NCBI GenBank assembly: GCA_946965045.2
Contig: OX337239.1
Location: 2,294,001-2,358,000 of the forward strand
Direction: 5' to 3'
Origin: Epithemia pelagica
Lineage: Eukaryota > Bacillariophyta > Bacillariophyceae > Surirellales > Surirellaceae
DNA: 64,000 nt
The notes under the pieces were generated by a model. It searched no databases and was not told where the DNA came from. It saw nothing but the letters and a program-made list of their open reading frames with translations. The position numbers were made by a program, and so were the translations under genes. Below are positions 18,701 through 30,400 of the stretch, in pieces; positions within the stretch are counted from its first letter, which is position 1; the number at the start of each line of letters is the position of its first letter.

Positions 18701-19784
18701 CAGACTTGGGTTCCTCGCCCCCTGACGATGCCGCCGTTGCAGGTGGTACAGACGGCACCACAGCGGAGGGTGTAGTAGCTGTACCTCCTCCCACCAGATC
18801 AGAACCACTCACGACCGGTACTTCTTGCAACAAATTGAATCGTCCCTTTTTCTTTTTGACAACCGTCGTGGTTGCTTGCGACATGCGCACAATGGGTGTG
18901 GACCCCACCATACCCACAATGGTGGAAGGAGCAGGCGCCGAAACAGTCATCGGTGGATCGGTCGCCAAGATAGGTTGTTGTGGCGGTGGGCCCGACTCGG
19001 CTGACGACTGTTGTGGTTGATGCTGTTGTGGTTGCAATAGTTGCGAAGAAGAAGACGAAGGTGGGGGCGATGTGGGCGTCAAGGCACTTCTTTGAGATGG
19101 TTGCTTCTGAGGAGACATGGAGGGTGGAACCGTAGAACGTCCTCCCGATTGAGTCCGATGGTTGGCCGAAGGAGCCAGGGGTGGTAAGGACGTTCCTGGT
19201 ACAGGTTGTTTGTTTGGAGGAACGGCCATCTCCACGACTTGCTTCTCGGTTTGCGGCGAGGACGACTGCGATCGATGCCCACTACCACCATTGTTCAAGG
19301 CAGCACTGGGTTGCGGTTTGGGGGGAGGTGGTTGCTGTGTTGCAGGGGCTGTTCTCTTGTATTCCGAATGGCCATTGGTAGGTTGCAAGGCCGGTGGAGC
19401 TGTAGCGGCACTACTGGAGGAAACTGTACGTTGAGGGGCCGTTCGTGTAGGTGGTACCATTGCAGAAGAGGCGCTGGATACTGTTCCATTAGAGGGTGTC
19501 TGTTGTGAAGTAGCATCCACTGCGCTTTTAGAGTTTGCCATCGATACAGGATTTGCATCGATCGAAGGTGCTGCCGTAGTCATGTTTCCTCCTCCCAGAC
19601 TGTGAATGCTGTTGCTGGAAAGCACAGCACCATTTTGTGACAGGCTTCGTTGGTGTGGTGGTCGTGCTGAAGCTCCATTTGCACAAGTTGAAGAAATCTT
19701 CGAATTGTTCGCAGTAGAAGTTGTTGTTGTCCCAGAAAGTGTGCTATGAACGCCGTTGGCGTTTGGGTTTTGAGTTGTCATCAT
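15762..19784 (-). CDS. Large S/T/P/Q-rich protein with central coiled coil, two exons
   Basis: Exon 1 is 17658-19784 and exon 2 is 15762-17582. The 75-bp intron (GTAAGT...CCACAG, phase 0) joins MKSLQTDMRYL to KEKNKELEGKARDAERKLHE, so a single coiled coil of about 80 residues runs across the junction. That continuity supports the splice. The product is about 1315 aa. The N-terminal 600 residues are Ser/Thr/Pro/Ala-rich and contain two basic boxes of the same type, KKKKGRFNLLQEV and RKKGRFFISRV. The C-terminal part is Gln-rich (runs of QQQ, HQQQQ) with SVPLHRQNKSVNDFDPL near the end. No catalytic domain was found. It looks like a scaffold or regulatory protein; the K-G-R-F boxes may be docking motifs, which is inference. 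Confidence 0.82.
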
Positions 19785-21545
19785 GATTGCGAACGGGAGG
19801 CAAGGTTTGCAAGTGACAGATCGAAAAGGAATGAGATGACTGGCTGATCACAGCATATAAACGGTGACAGTGGACACGGGCAAAGACTGCCAGACTGCTA
19901 AGCGAGCGTAGCTTGTCGTTACGACAGGGAATGGAGCGTTTTCTTATCCGTGTGATTCACCATTCACTGCCAAATAACTCCTTCCACACACCAAATCTCA
20001 GGTCTCTTGGTAATAACACACTTCACCGCACACGTTAAGTGAGATGTGGTGCTAGATGGAGCGAATCTCCAGAAAGACCAGCCAGAATGACTGTAACTTG
20101 CAGGTAGACCCCCGCCTTGATGAATCGACGAGAAAACGTCCGTTCGTGGGAAGAACGCGTTCAAACTCAAACGTTCCTCGTTGCAACAATGCTTGCATCC
20201 AAGGCTGGTCAATGGCACGAGAATATCGATCAATACAGTGCTACCTCGTTCCACGAAAGAACAAGAAAAAGACTTGTTCAAGTGACTCGTAATCGTAGTG
20301 TGTGTATAGAAGGAAGCAAGGAGCCCCAAAGGAGAGTCTGTCTCTCCTGCGCCGTCTCAAAAAAAAAGATGGGGGCGATGATGCGGCGCAGCATTCGGTG
20401 CTCGCTTCCTTTCCCCTGTCGTCCTCAAAGACACCTTCTTCGGTATTATTTGTTTGTGGGTGGAGTGTTCGATGAGCACCTGCATCCGCACCGCCCGCCT
20501 CAACGGCAGTCCGTTCTGATCCGTACTACGGACACCTATATTTGTACATTATTTCGTATAGAGGGTCATGCCTACGTACGCAGCATGCATGTCCGTACAC
20601 TAGCTATGAGAAATTGAACCTTCAGGGGACCCGATCCGATTCCCAGAGCGCGTGTCCTCTTTTTTCCGCGCTTGCATATGAACGGGTGATGCGCGCGAAT
20701 GCCGGGCACGAATTTGGCCGTCTCCGACAAAAACCCGGATTCACACAGACCGACCGATCGAGAGTCGAGAGTGTCCTGACCTCACAATTTCCCATTTCCA
20801 ACTCTCCCCTTGAACCCTCTCCTCGCTCTAGGTAGACAACAAACCGAGCGGATGCATTGATTCATTGTCCATGCTTCACAAAGTAAAAGGATGTGGACCA
20901 CCAAGAAAATGACCATGTTGGTAACGGGCCTATCCTGCACGGAGTCAATCAAGACCCATTCTACTTTTTATCGTTCGAACGGCCGCATCTCACTCTGTTG
21001 TTCAAAGCTGCGTGCAAACTTCATACAAGAGTTTGCACCACGCCGCCACATTGTACCATTGTGACAAATATGCGACGGTTTATCAGTGCGATGATGTTTC
21101 CTGTTCGTTGACCTCGGTTCTGACCATCAACACTAACGTGGGCAAGCTCTGGACTACACCGTATGAGATAGTGAACGTCGACATAAGAGGATATGTTCAT
21201 GGATGGTATATGTTTCTATTACACCAGAGACCAGTCACTACCTTGCTGGACTTTGTACAATCTCTTGCCTTCCACGATGGCATTATCAAGAAAGCCTAGC
21301 ACAATGGCATTGTCAAGAAAGCCTCTCCATAGAGGCGGAGGGCAAACTCACCTCTTCGTCATATCCACGAAATGCTTCATGTTACATTTCGTGGGAGTTG
21401 TAGCCTGGAGGAGAACTACACTGCTCCACTAAACTGGAACCCACAGAATCATGGACTTTGCGGTCGGTATGGATCTGTTTGGCAAGGTACTAACACAGAA
21501 ACTTTTCACATTGCATGGGATTCCGTCCATCGCAGAGGAGCTTGG
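19785..21545. other. 1.76-kb intergenic stretch
   Basis: This lies between two minus-strand genes. The right side of the upstream gene's start must hold its promoter. Short frames (up to 166 codons, around 20117-20617) show no family features. Apart from a small tandem duplication at 21277-21326, nothing structured was seen. Confidence 0.4.
21277..21326. repeat. 27-bp tandem duplication
   Basis: The string atggcattatcaagaaagcc at 21277 recurs with one change at 21304 (atggcattgtcaagaaagcc). Confidence 0.8.
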
Positions 21546-22280
21546 TTATTGAGGCGGCGGCAAATCCAGAACAACTCGAATGCCGGACAGCTGCCACAGT
21601 CCCACCAGAACCGCGAATCCAACATCTTCGACAACTTTTAGTAGCACGTTTTGGTCTGGCAACAAATGTTGGGGGCTCCAAATTCCCATGACAATCATTT
21701 CCATCAATCCACCTCCGACCACTGGAAGCCAGAGGGCACAATGAATCATTCTCCAGACAGTCTGCCTTTGAGACGGAGGCAGGGAGCCGTATTTTGTATC
21801 AAAGCGCAAATGGACAAATGCCAACACGTACAAGACGCATGATATCCCAATCAGGAGCAAATAAGGGAGTGCGTCGACCGACCAGGTAGAGAAGCTGCCA
21901 GTAGGCCACCTGGCTGTCATTACCACCACCACAACGAGTGACAGGCATGTCCGCACATCTCGAGGCTCCAATTGGAACGGACTCGGTAGCTCCTGAAGTC
22001 GGTTCCAATAAACATGGCGGTAGGCTTCTTGTCGAAGCAAAATGAGATTTAAGCCGACGAGGAGCCATTCCAGTTCCATGTACGGGTCGACCACTGCGCC
22101 ACAGGTTTGACATTCTGTCAATTGAAGATTGGCGGTACGACTGGTCGTTGTGTTCTTCTTGGCAGCATCTGGTTGCCCATTGGCCGACAAGAGTCGATAG
22201 AAATCAGGAGACGGGCTGCCACATGACAAACAACGATACCGTTTGGGAGCCTGTCGTTCACTGTCGTTTGTAGTTGACAT
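21546..22280 (-). CDS. ARV1: ARV1-family lipid/sterol homeostasis membrane protein
   Basis: ARV1 proteins sit in the ER membrane and affect sterol distribution and GPI-anchor synthesis. The 244-aa frame begins MSTTNDSERQAPKRYRCLSCG. It holds the ARV1 homology domain: CLSCG, then CQTCGAVVDPYMELE, giving a four-Cys zinc-ribbon-like pair, followed by LILLRQEAYRHVYWNRL, the conserved segment before the membrane part. Three or four hydrophobic segments follow (CLSLVVVVVMTA, LPYLLLIGISCVLYVLAF, ALWLPVVGGGLMEMIVMGI, VGFAVLVGLWQLSGI). The frame is open 89 codons further upstream, but that part has no family similarity and overlaps the divergent gene, so the Met at 22280 was chosen. Length is close to family members. 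Confidence 0.9.
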   Translation of the reverse strand: MSTTNDSERQAPKRYRCLSCGSPSPDFYRLLSANGQPDAAKKNTTTSRTANLQLTECQTCGAVVDPYMELEWLLVGLNLILLRQEAYRHVYWNRLQELPSPFQLEPRDVRTCLSLVVVVVMTARWPTGSFSTWSVDALPYLLLIGISCVLYVLAFVHLRFDTKYGSLPPSQRQTVWRMIHCALWLPVVGGGLMEMIVMGIWSPQHLLPDQNVLLKVVEDVGFAVLVGLWQLSGIRVVLDLPPPQ

Positions 22281-22454
22281 TTGGAGATTGAGTTGTTGAC
22301 CCGTTCTCCATTCTCTCCATTGTCTCCCTCCGACAACCCGACAGTCAGTCGGTCGCCCCAGAGGAGAACTCCGCGTGGAGTCCCGTTTCCCTTCGTGACT
22401 CAGATCGTTTGCAGGCCAATCACAAATCAGAATCAGACATCGAATCTTCCGACC
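22281..22454. promoter_or_regulatory. Divergent promoter region between ARV1 and the J-domain gene
   Basis: The two start codons are 174 bp apart on opposite strands, so both 5' UTRs and core promoters must share or overlap this space. No TATA box was recognised. Confidence 0.45.
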
Positions 22455-23660
22455 ATGAGGATGTGGTTGCTCCATGCGTTCCTCATTGGCGCAACAATAC
22501 CAATCCTTGCTGTCCAAGCTGCGTTTGTGCCTCCCAGTGCTCCACACTTAAGACTACATCGTAGTAGTTCCATCGAAGCGCCCTTTGTTCCATGTTCCGA
22601 TAGCAGAAAGAATCGTTCTTCACCCAAATTTGCTTCCGGTGGGTTTGGTGGAAGTGCCACCAGTAACAAAAAGAAGAAGAAAAAGGGCGGCCCCAAAAAG
22701 GGTACGGCGTCTGCCTCTTCTTCTGTATCCTTTGATACGAATGCATCGTTAATGAGACTGGAGAAAAAGTATGAAGAGTTGACACAGGCCGATGCCAAAC
22801 GAATGGCCAAACAGGCATCGGAGGACCAAAGTATTTGGTCCGTCGAAACGGAAGATCCAGAGGAGGCCCTCTTGTCGGAATACATTGTCGCAATTCGATC
22901 TTCCACCACCTCCGCCGAGGCCGTGGCGGATTGGGTTCCCGTGGCGCAGCTGGTCCTGTCCAGAAAGGTCCAGTCCATACCAAATCATCCGGACAAGGGC
23001 GAGGATGACCACGAGTCGGGGTTGCTGCTCCAAAGTGCCGTGAGTTTGTACTGCCGAGAATTGGCCCAAGTGGCTGTTCTGGGATCCCGAGCGTTTGCGA
23101 CTGTTCCACGAAACAATCTCCTGTATTCCGTCGAAAATACCCACAGTTTTTACAAACACGTGTACGACAATATTATTGAGGACGCCAAGAACGAGGACAG
23201 CATGACCAATGCGGAAGCTCGCGAAATTTTGGGGTTACAGGATGACACAAAGAAGAAGCAAAGCACCAACACGTTAGATTTGGCAACGCTCAAGAAACGG
23301 TATCGTACCTTATCCATGGAATTTCACCCCGACCGAATGATTGGTCAGTCGGAAGAGGCGCAACGCGATGCTACGGTTCAATTTTCTCTCATCAAACATG
23401 CTTACGAAACACTGTTGGCGGGTGGAGCCGTGGATCAATCGTCGTCCTCCTCCTCCTCCTCCACAGTCACCTCGGGCAGTTCTTGGTACGAGTCGCTGGG
23501 AGGACGTGCTCGGTCCGACTTTTGCAAAATCGAACAAACTCTGTTTCCCTTTGAAACGGCGCAAACGAATCTAGATGTACGAGGTGTCGAAAGTGCCTTG
23601 GTTGGTTTGGATCCGGACCTCGTTCAAGCCTTTGTGGCCAGGAATAGTCGAAGACGGTAG
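22455..23660 (+). CDS. J-domain (DnaJ-like) protein, probably plastid-targeted
   Basis: J-domain proteins recruit and stimulate Hsp70. The Met at 22455 gives 401 aa and opens with MRMWLLHAFLIGATIPILAV, a signal peptide ending VQAAFVPP. This resembles the diatom ASAFAP plastid-import motif, followed by a Ser/Arg-rich transit-like stretch. A Lys-rich patch (SNKKKKKKGGPKKG) lies near residue 75. The J domain is C-terminal, about residues 255-325: AREILGLQD, then LKKRYRTLSMEFHPDRMIGQ with the diagnostic HPD, then SLIKHAYETLLAG. A Ser-rich linker and a Trp/Tyr-containing tail follow. No Gly/Phe or zinc-finger region is present, so it is a type III J protein. The middle region (residues 100-250) was not recognised. 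Confidence 0.8.
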   Translation: MRMWLLHAFLIGATIPILAVQAAFVPPSAPHLRLHRSSSIEAPFVPCSDSRKNRSSPKFASGGFGGSATSNKKKKKKGGPKKGTASASSSVSFDTNASLMRLEKKYEELTQADAKRMAKQASEDQSIWSVETEDPEEALLSEYIVAIRSSTTSAEAVADWVPVAQLVLSRKVQSIPNHPDKGEDDHESGLLLQSAVSLYCRELAQVAVLGSRAFATVPRNNLLYSVENTHSFYKHVYDNIIEDAKNEDSMTNAEAREILGLQDDTKKKQSTNTLDLATLKKRYRTLSMEFHPDRMIGQSEEAQRDATVQFSLIKHAYETLLAGGAVDQSSSSSSSSTVTSGSSWYESLGGRARSDFCKIEQTLFPFETAQTNLDVRGVESALVGLDPDLVQAFVARNSRRR

Positions 23661-23817
23661 CAACGAACGTCTCGTCGTTGGCTTCCTTCCTTTTGCCCTT
23701 GGCTCGCATATTCTCATAGAACTGTTTCATTCGTTTCAACATGGAGAGCGTCTATATCTTGGTCTGCGTTTCACGGAACTTGGCAGCCTGCAATCCATTG
23801 TAGATTGGTAACTACTC

Positions 23818-24183
23818 CTAGGAGTAGGATGAAGCAGGGATTGGTTCTTTTTCGATACATAGCCGATCTTGCGACAAGGTAGCTTTTGGGTTTGGCGCGA
23901 ACGGCACGCCGGACCCTCTTTTCGCCCGCCAGCACATCCCACGTAGGTACGCCAGGCGCAAGGCCACTGCCACCACCAGTACACTACTATGGACAAACTC
24001 TACACTCGGGATTGTGGACTGTCGGTCCGCAAGTACCCAAACGGCTACTCCAGCAACCATAGTCATCCAAGAGACTACACATGTTTCGGAAGAACTCTTT
24101 GCCCTGTGTACATCAACCATAACCACCATCAAAACCGCAATAGACAGACCACCACCGATAACATTGGCACGAGTCGTCGCCAT
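23818..24183 (-). CDS. Small membrane protein, hypothetical (121 aa)
   Basis: From the Met at 24183 the frame encodes three hydrophobic segments (NVIGGGLSIAVLMVVMVDV, CVVSWMTMVAGVAVWVLAD, SVLVVAVALRLAYLRG), then a basic, polar tail. The frame is open another 59 codons upstream without hydrophobic signal. No family was recognised. It is placed tail-to-tail with the J-domain gene and head-to-head with the SET gene, about 220 bp apart. Hydrophobicity and tidy spacing favour a real gene. Confidence 0.5.
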   Translation of the reverse strand: MATTRANVIGGGLSIAVLMVVMVDVHRAKSSSETCVVSWMTMVAGVAVWVLADRQSTIPSVEFVHSSVLVVAVALRLAYLRGMCWRAKRGSGVPFAPNPKATLSQDRLCIEKEPIPASSYS

Positions 24184-24404
24184 GGGAAAAGAACCATAGA
24201 AAAGAGGGAGGCATTGCACATTCTCATTCATTTGCCAACAAAGACTTTGCATTGGCGTCTTGGTTGTTGGATTGCGTTCGAGCGATTGAAACAACAAGAA
24301 TCGGAAGAGCAGAACGAAACTCGGGTCGTCCGGGGAAGCATTTGCGGAGGAAGAAATCACACCAGGGCAGTACGAACGAACGAACGAACGGATATTCCAG
24401 TACC

Positions 24405-27400
24405 ATGCCTCTCCCCACGAGTCCAGAAGGAGGACCGTCCAAAGAGGGCGAGAGGGAGTCGGATCCTCTTACCAGAACGTTGCGTCGAGGTGATTTGGTG
24501 CGCGTTTCCGAAGCGTAAGTGCCTACCTGGGAAAAGAGTTGCGCATCGACAGGCAGGGATGGACAAGGAATGGTCCTGGCTTGTTTCTGCATTGTATTGG
24601 GTTTTGCGGAGACTGGAAACGTAGTGTAAAGGGCTGCTCGGCAAAGCGTCGCGTTCTCTTGTGGATGGAAGTTCGATCTGTTGTGTTTTCTCATTTTCTG
24701 TTGTCTTCCTTTTGGTTTGTCATTGTCAATGTTTCCTTTCTTGTTTTGACTCTTGTTGCTATTTTTCGTTGGAATATCAATGGCTGGATACTTGGCTCAT
24801 TGCTATGGAATTTTTACTGTTTGTTGCGGCTCCTCGAACTAGTGGTGCCAATGCCGAGAAACGATTGGGCGATCGCAGTGATGCGTTGGGTCGGATCACA
24901 GCCATTACTCCTAGTAGCACAGACGCCAAAGCAAAGGCAAAGAACAAGAAACCAAACATAGATGTGAGCGAACAAGAAGAGGAGGATGAAGTTTTGTTTA
25001 CGGTCGAATGGATTGTCCTGGGAGGATCGTCTCCTCGGATTCGTCGATCCTACTTGGTCCATACGACGGCGCAAGCCGAAGGGATGATTGCCGTCGATCG
25101 ACGACGGGCTCGACGGTCGGCGGGGGGTGCCGCCACTGCGGGTCCCACCTTGTTTACGGCCGATAAGGTGGAAGCACGGAGTCGCAAATTTCAAGAAGCG
25201 GGGCAAAAACGAAAATTGGCCGCTCAACAGAAACAACAACAACAACAAAAGCAGACGACTTCCAAAGAGAAATCCAAAGTTCGACGGAAACAACCGGCGT
25301 CGCAATCCGATAAGGAATCCAAGAGGGAAGGGGGCAAAGAATCTACCAAAGGAAGCATCTCAAAGGCTGGCAAGAAACGCAAACTCACCGAAACAACTTC
25401 TTCGAGTGGTGCACCCGCCCTGACCAAAACGACCGTGGCTACACCGACGCAACCAATGACGGGGAACGACAATGAAACACCTGCAGCGCCAGACAGTACA
25501 ATGCACTCACCGTTACCTGGTGCGGGGGCTGTTTCGTCATCCTTGGCCACTTTGGAATCCAATCGATCCATGTCCTTGTATACCAAACATGTCCGAGAAT
25601 TTGAGCGCATTGTCCAGCGATTGGAAAAGGTGGACAAGTTTGGCTGGTTTTGGGACGATGCACCTTCTCCGGAATATGAAGAGTGTTATGACGAAAACAT
25701 AGAACATCCTTCCTTTCCGGACCTCGCGCCTTGCAATTGGGAAATGATTCGTCGTCGTCGTCAAGCCGGTCGTTATGTTTTGGATCGAGAACGGCTGGAA
25801 GAAGAGGAACGCTTTCAATTGTTAGGCCCCTACTACGAGTGGCGGGGCAAATGGCCGAAACGTAAGTTTACAACATCTACCACCAAAAAGAAACCTCGCG
25901 TCAATCGACGCGTCTTGCACAAACAAGGCGTGGACTGGACCTTGTTTCAACAAGATGTCTTTCAAATGCTGGAGGCGACCGTTCAGCGAGTGCTTCGCGA
26001 ACAAGAAGAAGAAGAAAACAACGAGGAGGCAAATGGCACGGACACCAAGAAGAAAGCACCACAAGACAAGGACGCCCAAACGGTCAGTGTCGACGTTGAC
26101 AAGTCTGACAGTGAATGCAATGACAAGAAGAGTAAGAACAATACGGATGCAAGTGACACAAATGCCGTCGAGGACGGCAAGGAGGATCGCAGTGGTGTGG
26201 TGTGGGCGGCGCACAAGATCCGAGAAGCCGTCGTGGCGGTGGTCGAAAAGACAGGTCGTCGTCACGAACGAGAATTGCGATCCAGTGACGACCGGCACAA
26301 GTTTTCCTTGGCGGTCGACAAGAGTTGGAACAATGAAGCAGCCATGCAGTCGGCCTGGCGACGACAACCCTTTCCGGAACGTCAGTACGAACGATTGACG
26401 TCCGATTCTGTCTGTGATGGATTGTCGCGTGTCGATCAAGGCATTGCTTCGCATGAACTATTGACTAGTTTGGATGATAGCTTTATTGGTGTCTCTTATC
26501 GCTACGACGATACTGGGCAACAATCGGAAGCCTGGATGAAATCCGTTTTGGATGAAACGGAATTCTTGCAACAGGGAAGCACGGCAGGGTCGGATAAGAA
26601 AAAAACCAAGGCCAAAAAACGCAAACCGAAAACGAGCGATGAGGAGGATCCACAAACGGAACGACAAGCGGCCTTGGCCTTGGCGGGAGACGATGGTGTC
26701 ACACGGGCCCAAGTAACGGCCACTATGAGTACCTTGATTATGGGTGTGGAAGATCGGGTCATGACGGAAAAGGGGGTCTTGTTACAACCCGAATTGCGGA
26801 GTGCCAACTGGTTTCGGAATTCTGTTATGGGCGAGAGCGATGAGAACAACAAGGACGACGAACCAAAGTGCGACGCAATCAGCAGCAAGCATGATGCCAT
26901 CGAAACAACGACCAACACCACTATGGGTTTGGATGCAACTGCAACAGCATCTACAAGAGGAACCGAGGAAACGGTCAATCCTAAAGACAATACTGATGCC
27001 ACCGCCGACGAGGTTGCCTCCGCGTCACCACCCCAAACTGTTTCGTCGATGGTATGCCGCCCTTGTGATCCCAGTCCGAAACTGGAACCAGAGTTGGTGG
27101 AGCAACCCGTTTGGGGGATTGACTGCTATACTCGAAGAAACATTTCCATTTGTTTGGAAACTGAATTTGATGCGGAAACTGCTCTCACCTTTGTTGAAAA
27201 ATGGGTTTTGCCGGCAATCAATGCCTGTCCACCCGAATTGGCGCATGATTTATGCAATGCCACTCGTTTGTTGGAAGGGTTACCCTTTGTCAACGAAGAG
27301 GATTCTTCACCTTCAGGAGCAGCGGACGATGATTCCTCCAACACGCAGGAACAACAGCCCTTGAAAGCATCATCATTCTTGTCCAAATCGCATCCCAAAT

Positions 27401-30400
27401 GGAGTCACACATTGCTGGGAAATGCCTTGGTTAAGAAGATTCAAACCTCGGCTCCACCATGGATATCGGCTGCCGCCAATACGTTGCGCCGAGCCATTGA
27501 CGCATTGGGTTACGATTTCTTTCGTGTACATCCCAAAGGACATGGATCTGTACTGTTGAGCGAAAAAGTTGAACCCAATTCGCTCATCACCTTTTATCGT
27601 GGTGAAATATATCCACTATGGCGTTGGTGTGAGAAGATGGATGCAATTGACATTACGCAACAGCGCAAAAATCTCAAACCGGCTCTACCAGATTTCTATA
27701 ACATGACCATGGAGCGTCCACAGTCGGATCCTCGTGGGTACGGAACGTTAATTGTCGACGCATCTCGCAAGGCAGGACATGGTTCCTCGCTCTCCCATAG
27801 CTGTGATCCGACGTGCGAAGTCCGCGTGGCCGCATACAACGGAGAACTCTGTTTGGCCATGACGACACTGCGAGAATTGGAAATTGGAGAAGAATTGACT
27901 TTTAATTACAATGCGTCCACTGATTCCTTACAAGAGTATAGATCTGCCGTGTGTCTCTGTGGATACGGAAACTGTCGGGGGTCCTTTTTGCATTTTGCAA
28001 CTGCGGACTGGTATCAGCAAGTTTTGAATCGGAACTTTCCTATCGCTTCCCGTGTGGCCAATATTGTCCGTGGTAGTACCAAACAAGTCATGTCGGAAGA
28101 AGATGATCGAATCTTGAGAACTCATGGATTCAAAACAGCATCCTTTGGTGCTACGGCTGTGAACCGAAGACAGTTGCGGTCAACCAAACACGGAAATTCA
28201 TCCTTATCTGATTCCCTGGACATAGTTCCAGTGTGGCTCAAAACGTATGTGGCTGATGTCCTTAGATATATTGAATACGAGAGACGAGCCCTTCCGATTG
28301 CTCTGATTTGTGACAAGGCAAAGGAACAAGGAACCAGTGGCGAGGTCGAGGGCCAACCATCACGCAATGAGGATCTGATTCAACCCGAAAATGGGTTTTC
28401 CTTTTTTGTCAAGAACCAAGCAGATATCTTGGTGGACTTGGTAAAAAAGAGCATGGCGGGCGAGTTGTCCGAAGTGGATGTAGCTCGGGAAACCCGGCGA
28501 CTTGGAGCCAATCTGTGGCGTTCCCTCTCTGCGGAAAAGAAACAGCGATGGCAAGACGCCGCAAGAGCAGACATGGAAAAACAGCGCCAAAAACTACAGG
28601 ATGAAGAAGCTGGTCACAACAACAAAAAGCAGGCGGATGGAAAGGCGGTCAACAAACGATCGAAAAAGGAGAGTGATAAATCCAAAAAGTCAAAAGGAAA
28701 GGATGACAACAACAACAAAGGAGATATCACAGCTTTGATCTCGTCGGAATTTGAATTCGAAGATGCCGATTCAGAGGGTATTAGTGCCATGGGTCAACGG
28801 GTTCAGCAATTAACTGCTACCCTGAGTCGTGTGGGTCGTGTCTTGGACCGTCACCGAGAAGGTCTCATCGTCATTACACAACAAATTGATACCAATGACG
28901 TAGAAGCTCTGCGGGGTGCCATCCATCCTCCTTTGTCTGTAATGGAGGATGATGATGTCATAAATTGGTTATGGAACAGCAGCAAGGGTGTTTTGGTCCC
29001 ACTTATTCGGCAAGTCAAACTTGCCAAGTTTGTGCGTCCCTCGTTGATGGAGGGGTTATTGGATATCAGAAAACGATTTTCGGTGCGGTTGAGTCCACAA
29101 AGAACCTCGAGTGGCGATGACGGTAACGAAGAACGTTACGACGGACCGTCGTCCGTGCGAAGACAGATATTAAACGAAGGCCTTCTGGAAATCCGAAGTC
29201 TTATTTTGGTTGAACTCCGTGCGATGGCAAAGGATTTTCGACATCGAAACAAGCCAATTTCCACAGCACCGGCCAATGCAAACACAGCGAAATCAGACGA
29301 CGGTAATGAACAAGCCCAAAGTGGTGACGCTGTTGGCGAAGGCAGTTCCAGTGTTCCTGTAACAGACAACATTCGGATCGAGGAGGTGATCGCTCAAGAG
29401 AAAGAGGCCGAACCTGACGTCAATGGCCGAAAAGATGAAAACATGAACGAGAATGAAGAAGAGTCACAGACGGAAACCAAACCCGGGGCGGAGAATTCTG
29501 AAGTTTCCGCATCAGAATCAGGGACAGCAGCATGTGACGGTGATCCTTCGCCGGGTGAGTCTTCAGAAGATGATGCGGAAAAAACATGCGATACTGGTAT
29601 GCTTAATGAATCATCGGCTCATAATACCGCGGAGCTTGACAAAGAGAAAGATTTACCCGTCGACGAGTCTGCTCCGACAAGCGGCACTTCAGAGGAAGGT
29701 CAACGGGCAGATAATGTCCTCAAGGATACACAAAGGGACTCGAAGGAAGGCAAGTCGGTGAAGTTTACCACTGACATAGAGAAAGAGGACGAACCTTGGA
29801 TCGCCCACTACAGCGATCGGTTCATGCTTCAAGCGTCTGCTGATGTAGTTCTGATGTATGCACACACGCAAAATTTCTTTTCTATTTGTCCCTACGCTTC
29901 CTTGGAATCGAGTCCCATTGAAATATACGCTCGGGAACTTGGGAATAATGTTCCGCGTTCCGTGATTGATAGTGAGGTTACCTATGCGGATGACTCCGAC
30001 CCGAAATCCTCTAAACAAAGAAAGGCTGCGGCGCTCACTTCCCCTGTTTCGGAAAAAGAAACCATCAAACCAAAAAAGATCTCTCGACGCAAAAGTGAGG
30101 AGAAATGCAACCCAGAGGATGTCGTTGCAGAAGTGAAAGTCAGCTATCAGGGCGATTATGTCCTGTCTCAGCTGCTCCAGTGGTACAACGGTGGGATGGG
30201 ACAGAAACCCGGGCTTCCAAACTTGTCAGGAGCAGTGGTTCTCCCGTTGGTTGAAGCTTGCTGGTCAAGCAAACTTGCAGCTAAACGTCGGAGCCGTGTT
30301 CTAACTAAAACGCACTACGAGTCAAAGATTCGCCCCAAACTTTGCGAGTGGATGCAAGATCCTTACCGTCGCGGAGACCCGTGGCCTTGTGAGGTTGATG

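Noticed and set aside
20117-20617. A 166-codon plus-strand frame in the intergenic stretch
   Set aside because: No domain, signal or composition bias; similar short frames overlap it.
22281-22547. Longer N-terminal forms of ARV1 (to 22547) and of the J-domain protein (from 22281)
   Set aside because: The extra residues have no family similarity and the two extensions overlap each other. The internal Met codons give a standard ARV1 start and a proper signal peptide.
24661-24842. Met at 24661 as the start of the SET protein
   Set aside because: This part is Cys/Phe-rich, unlike the rest, and behaves as intron sequence. A phase-compatible exon at 24405-24514 ends in a gtaagt donor.
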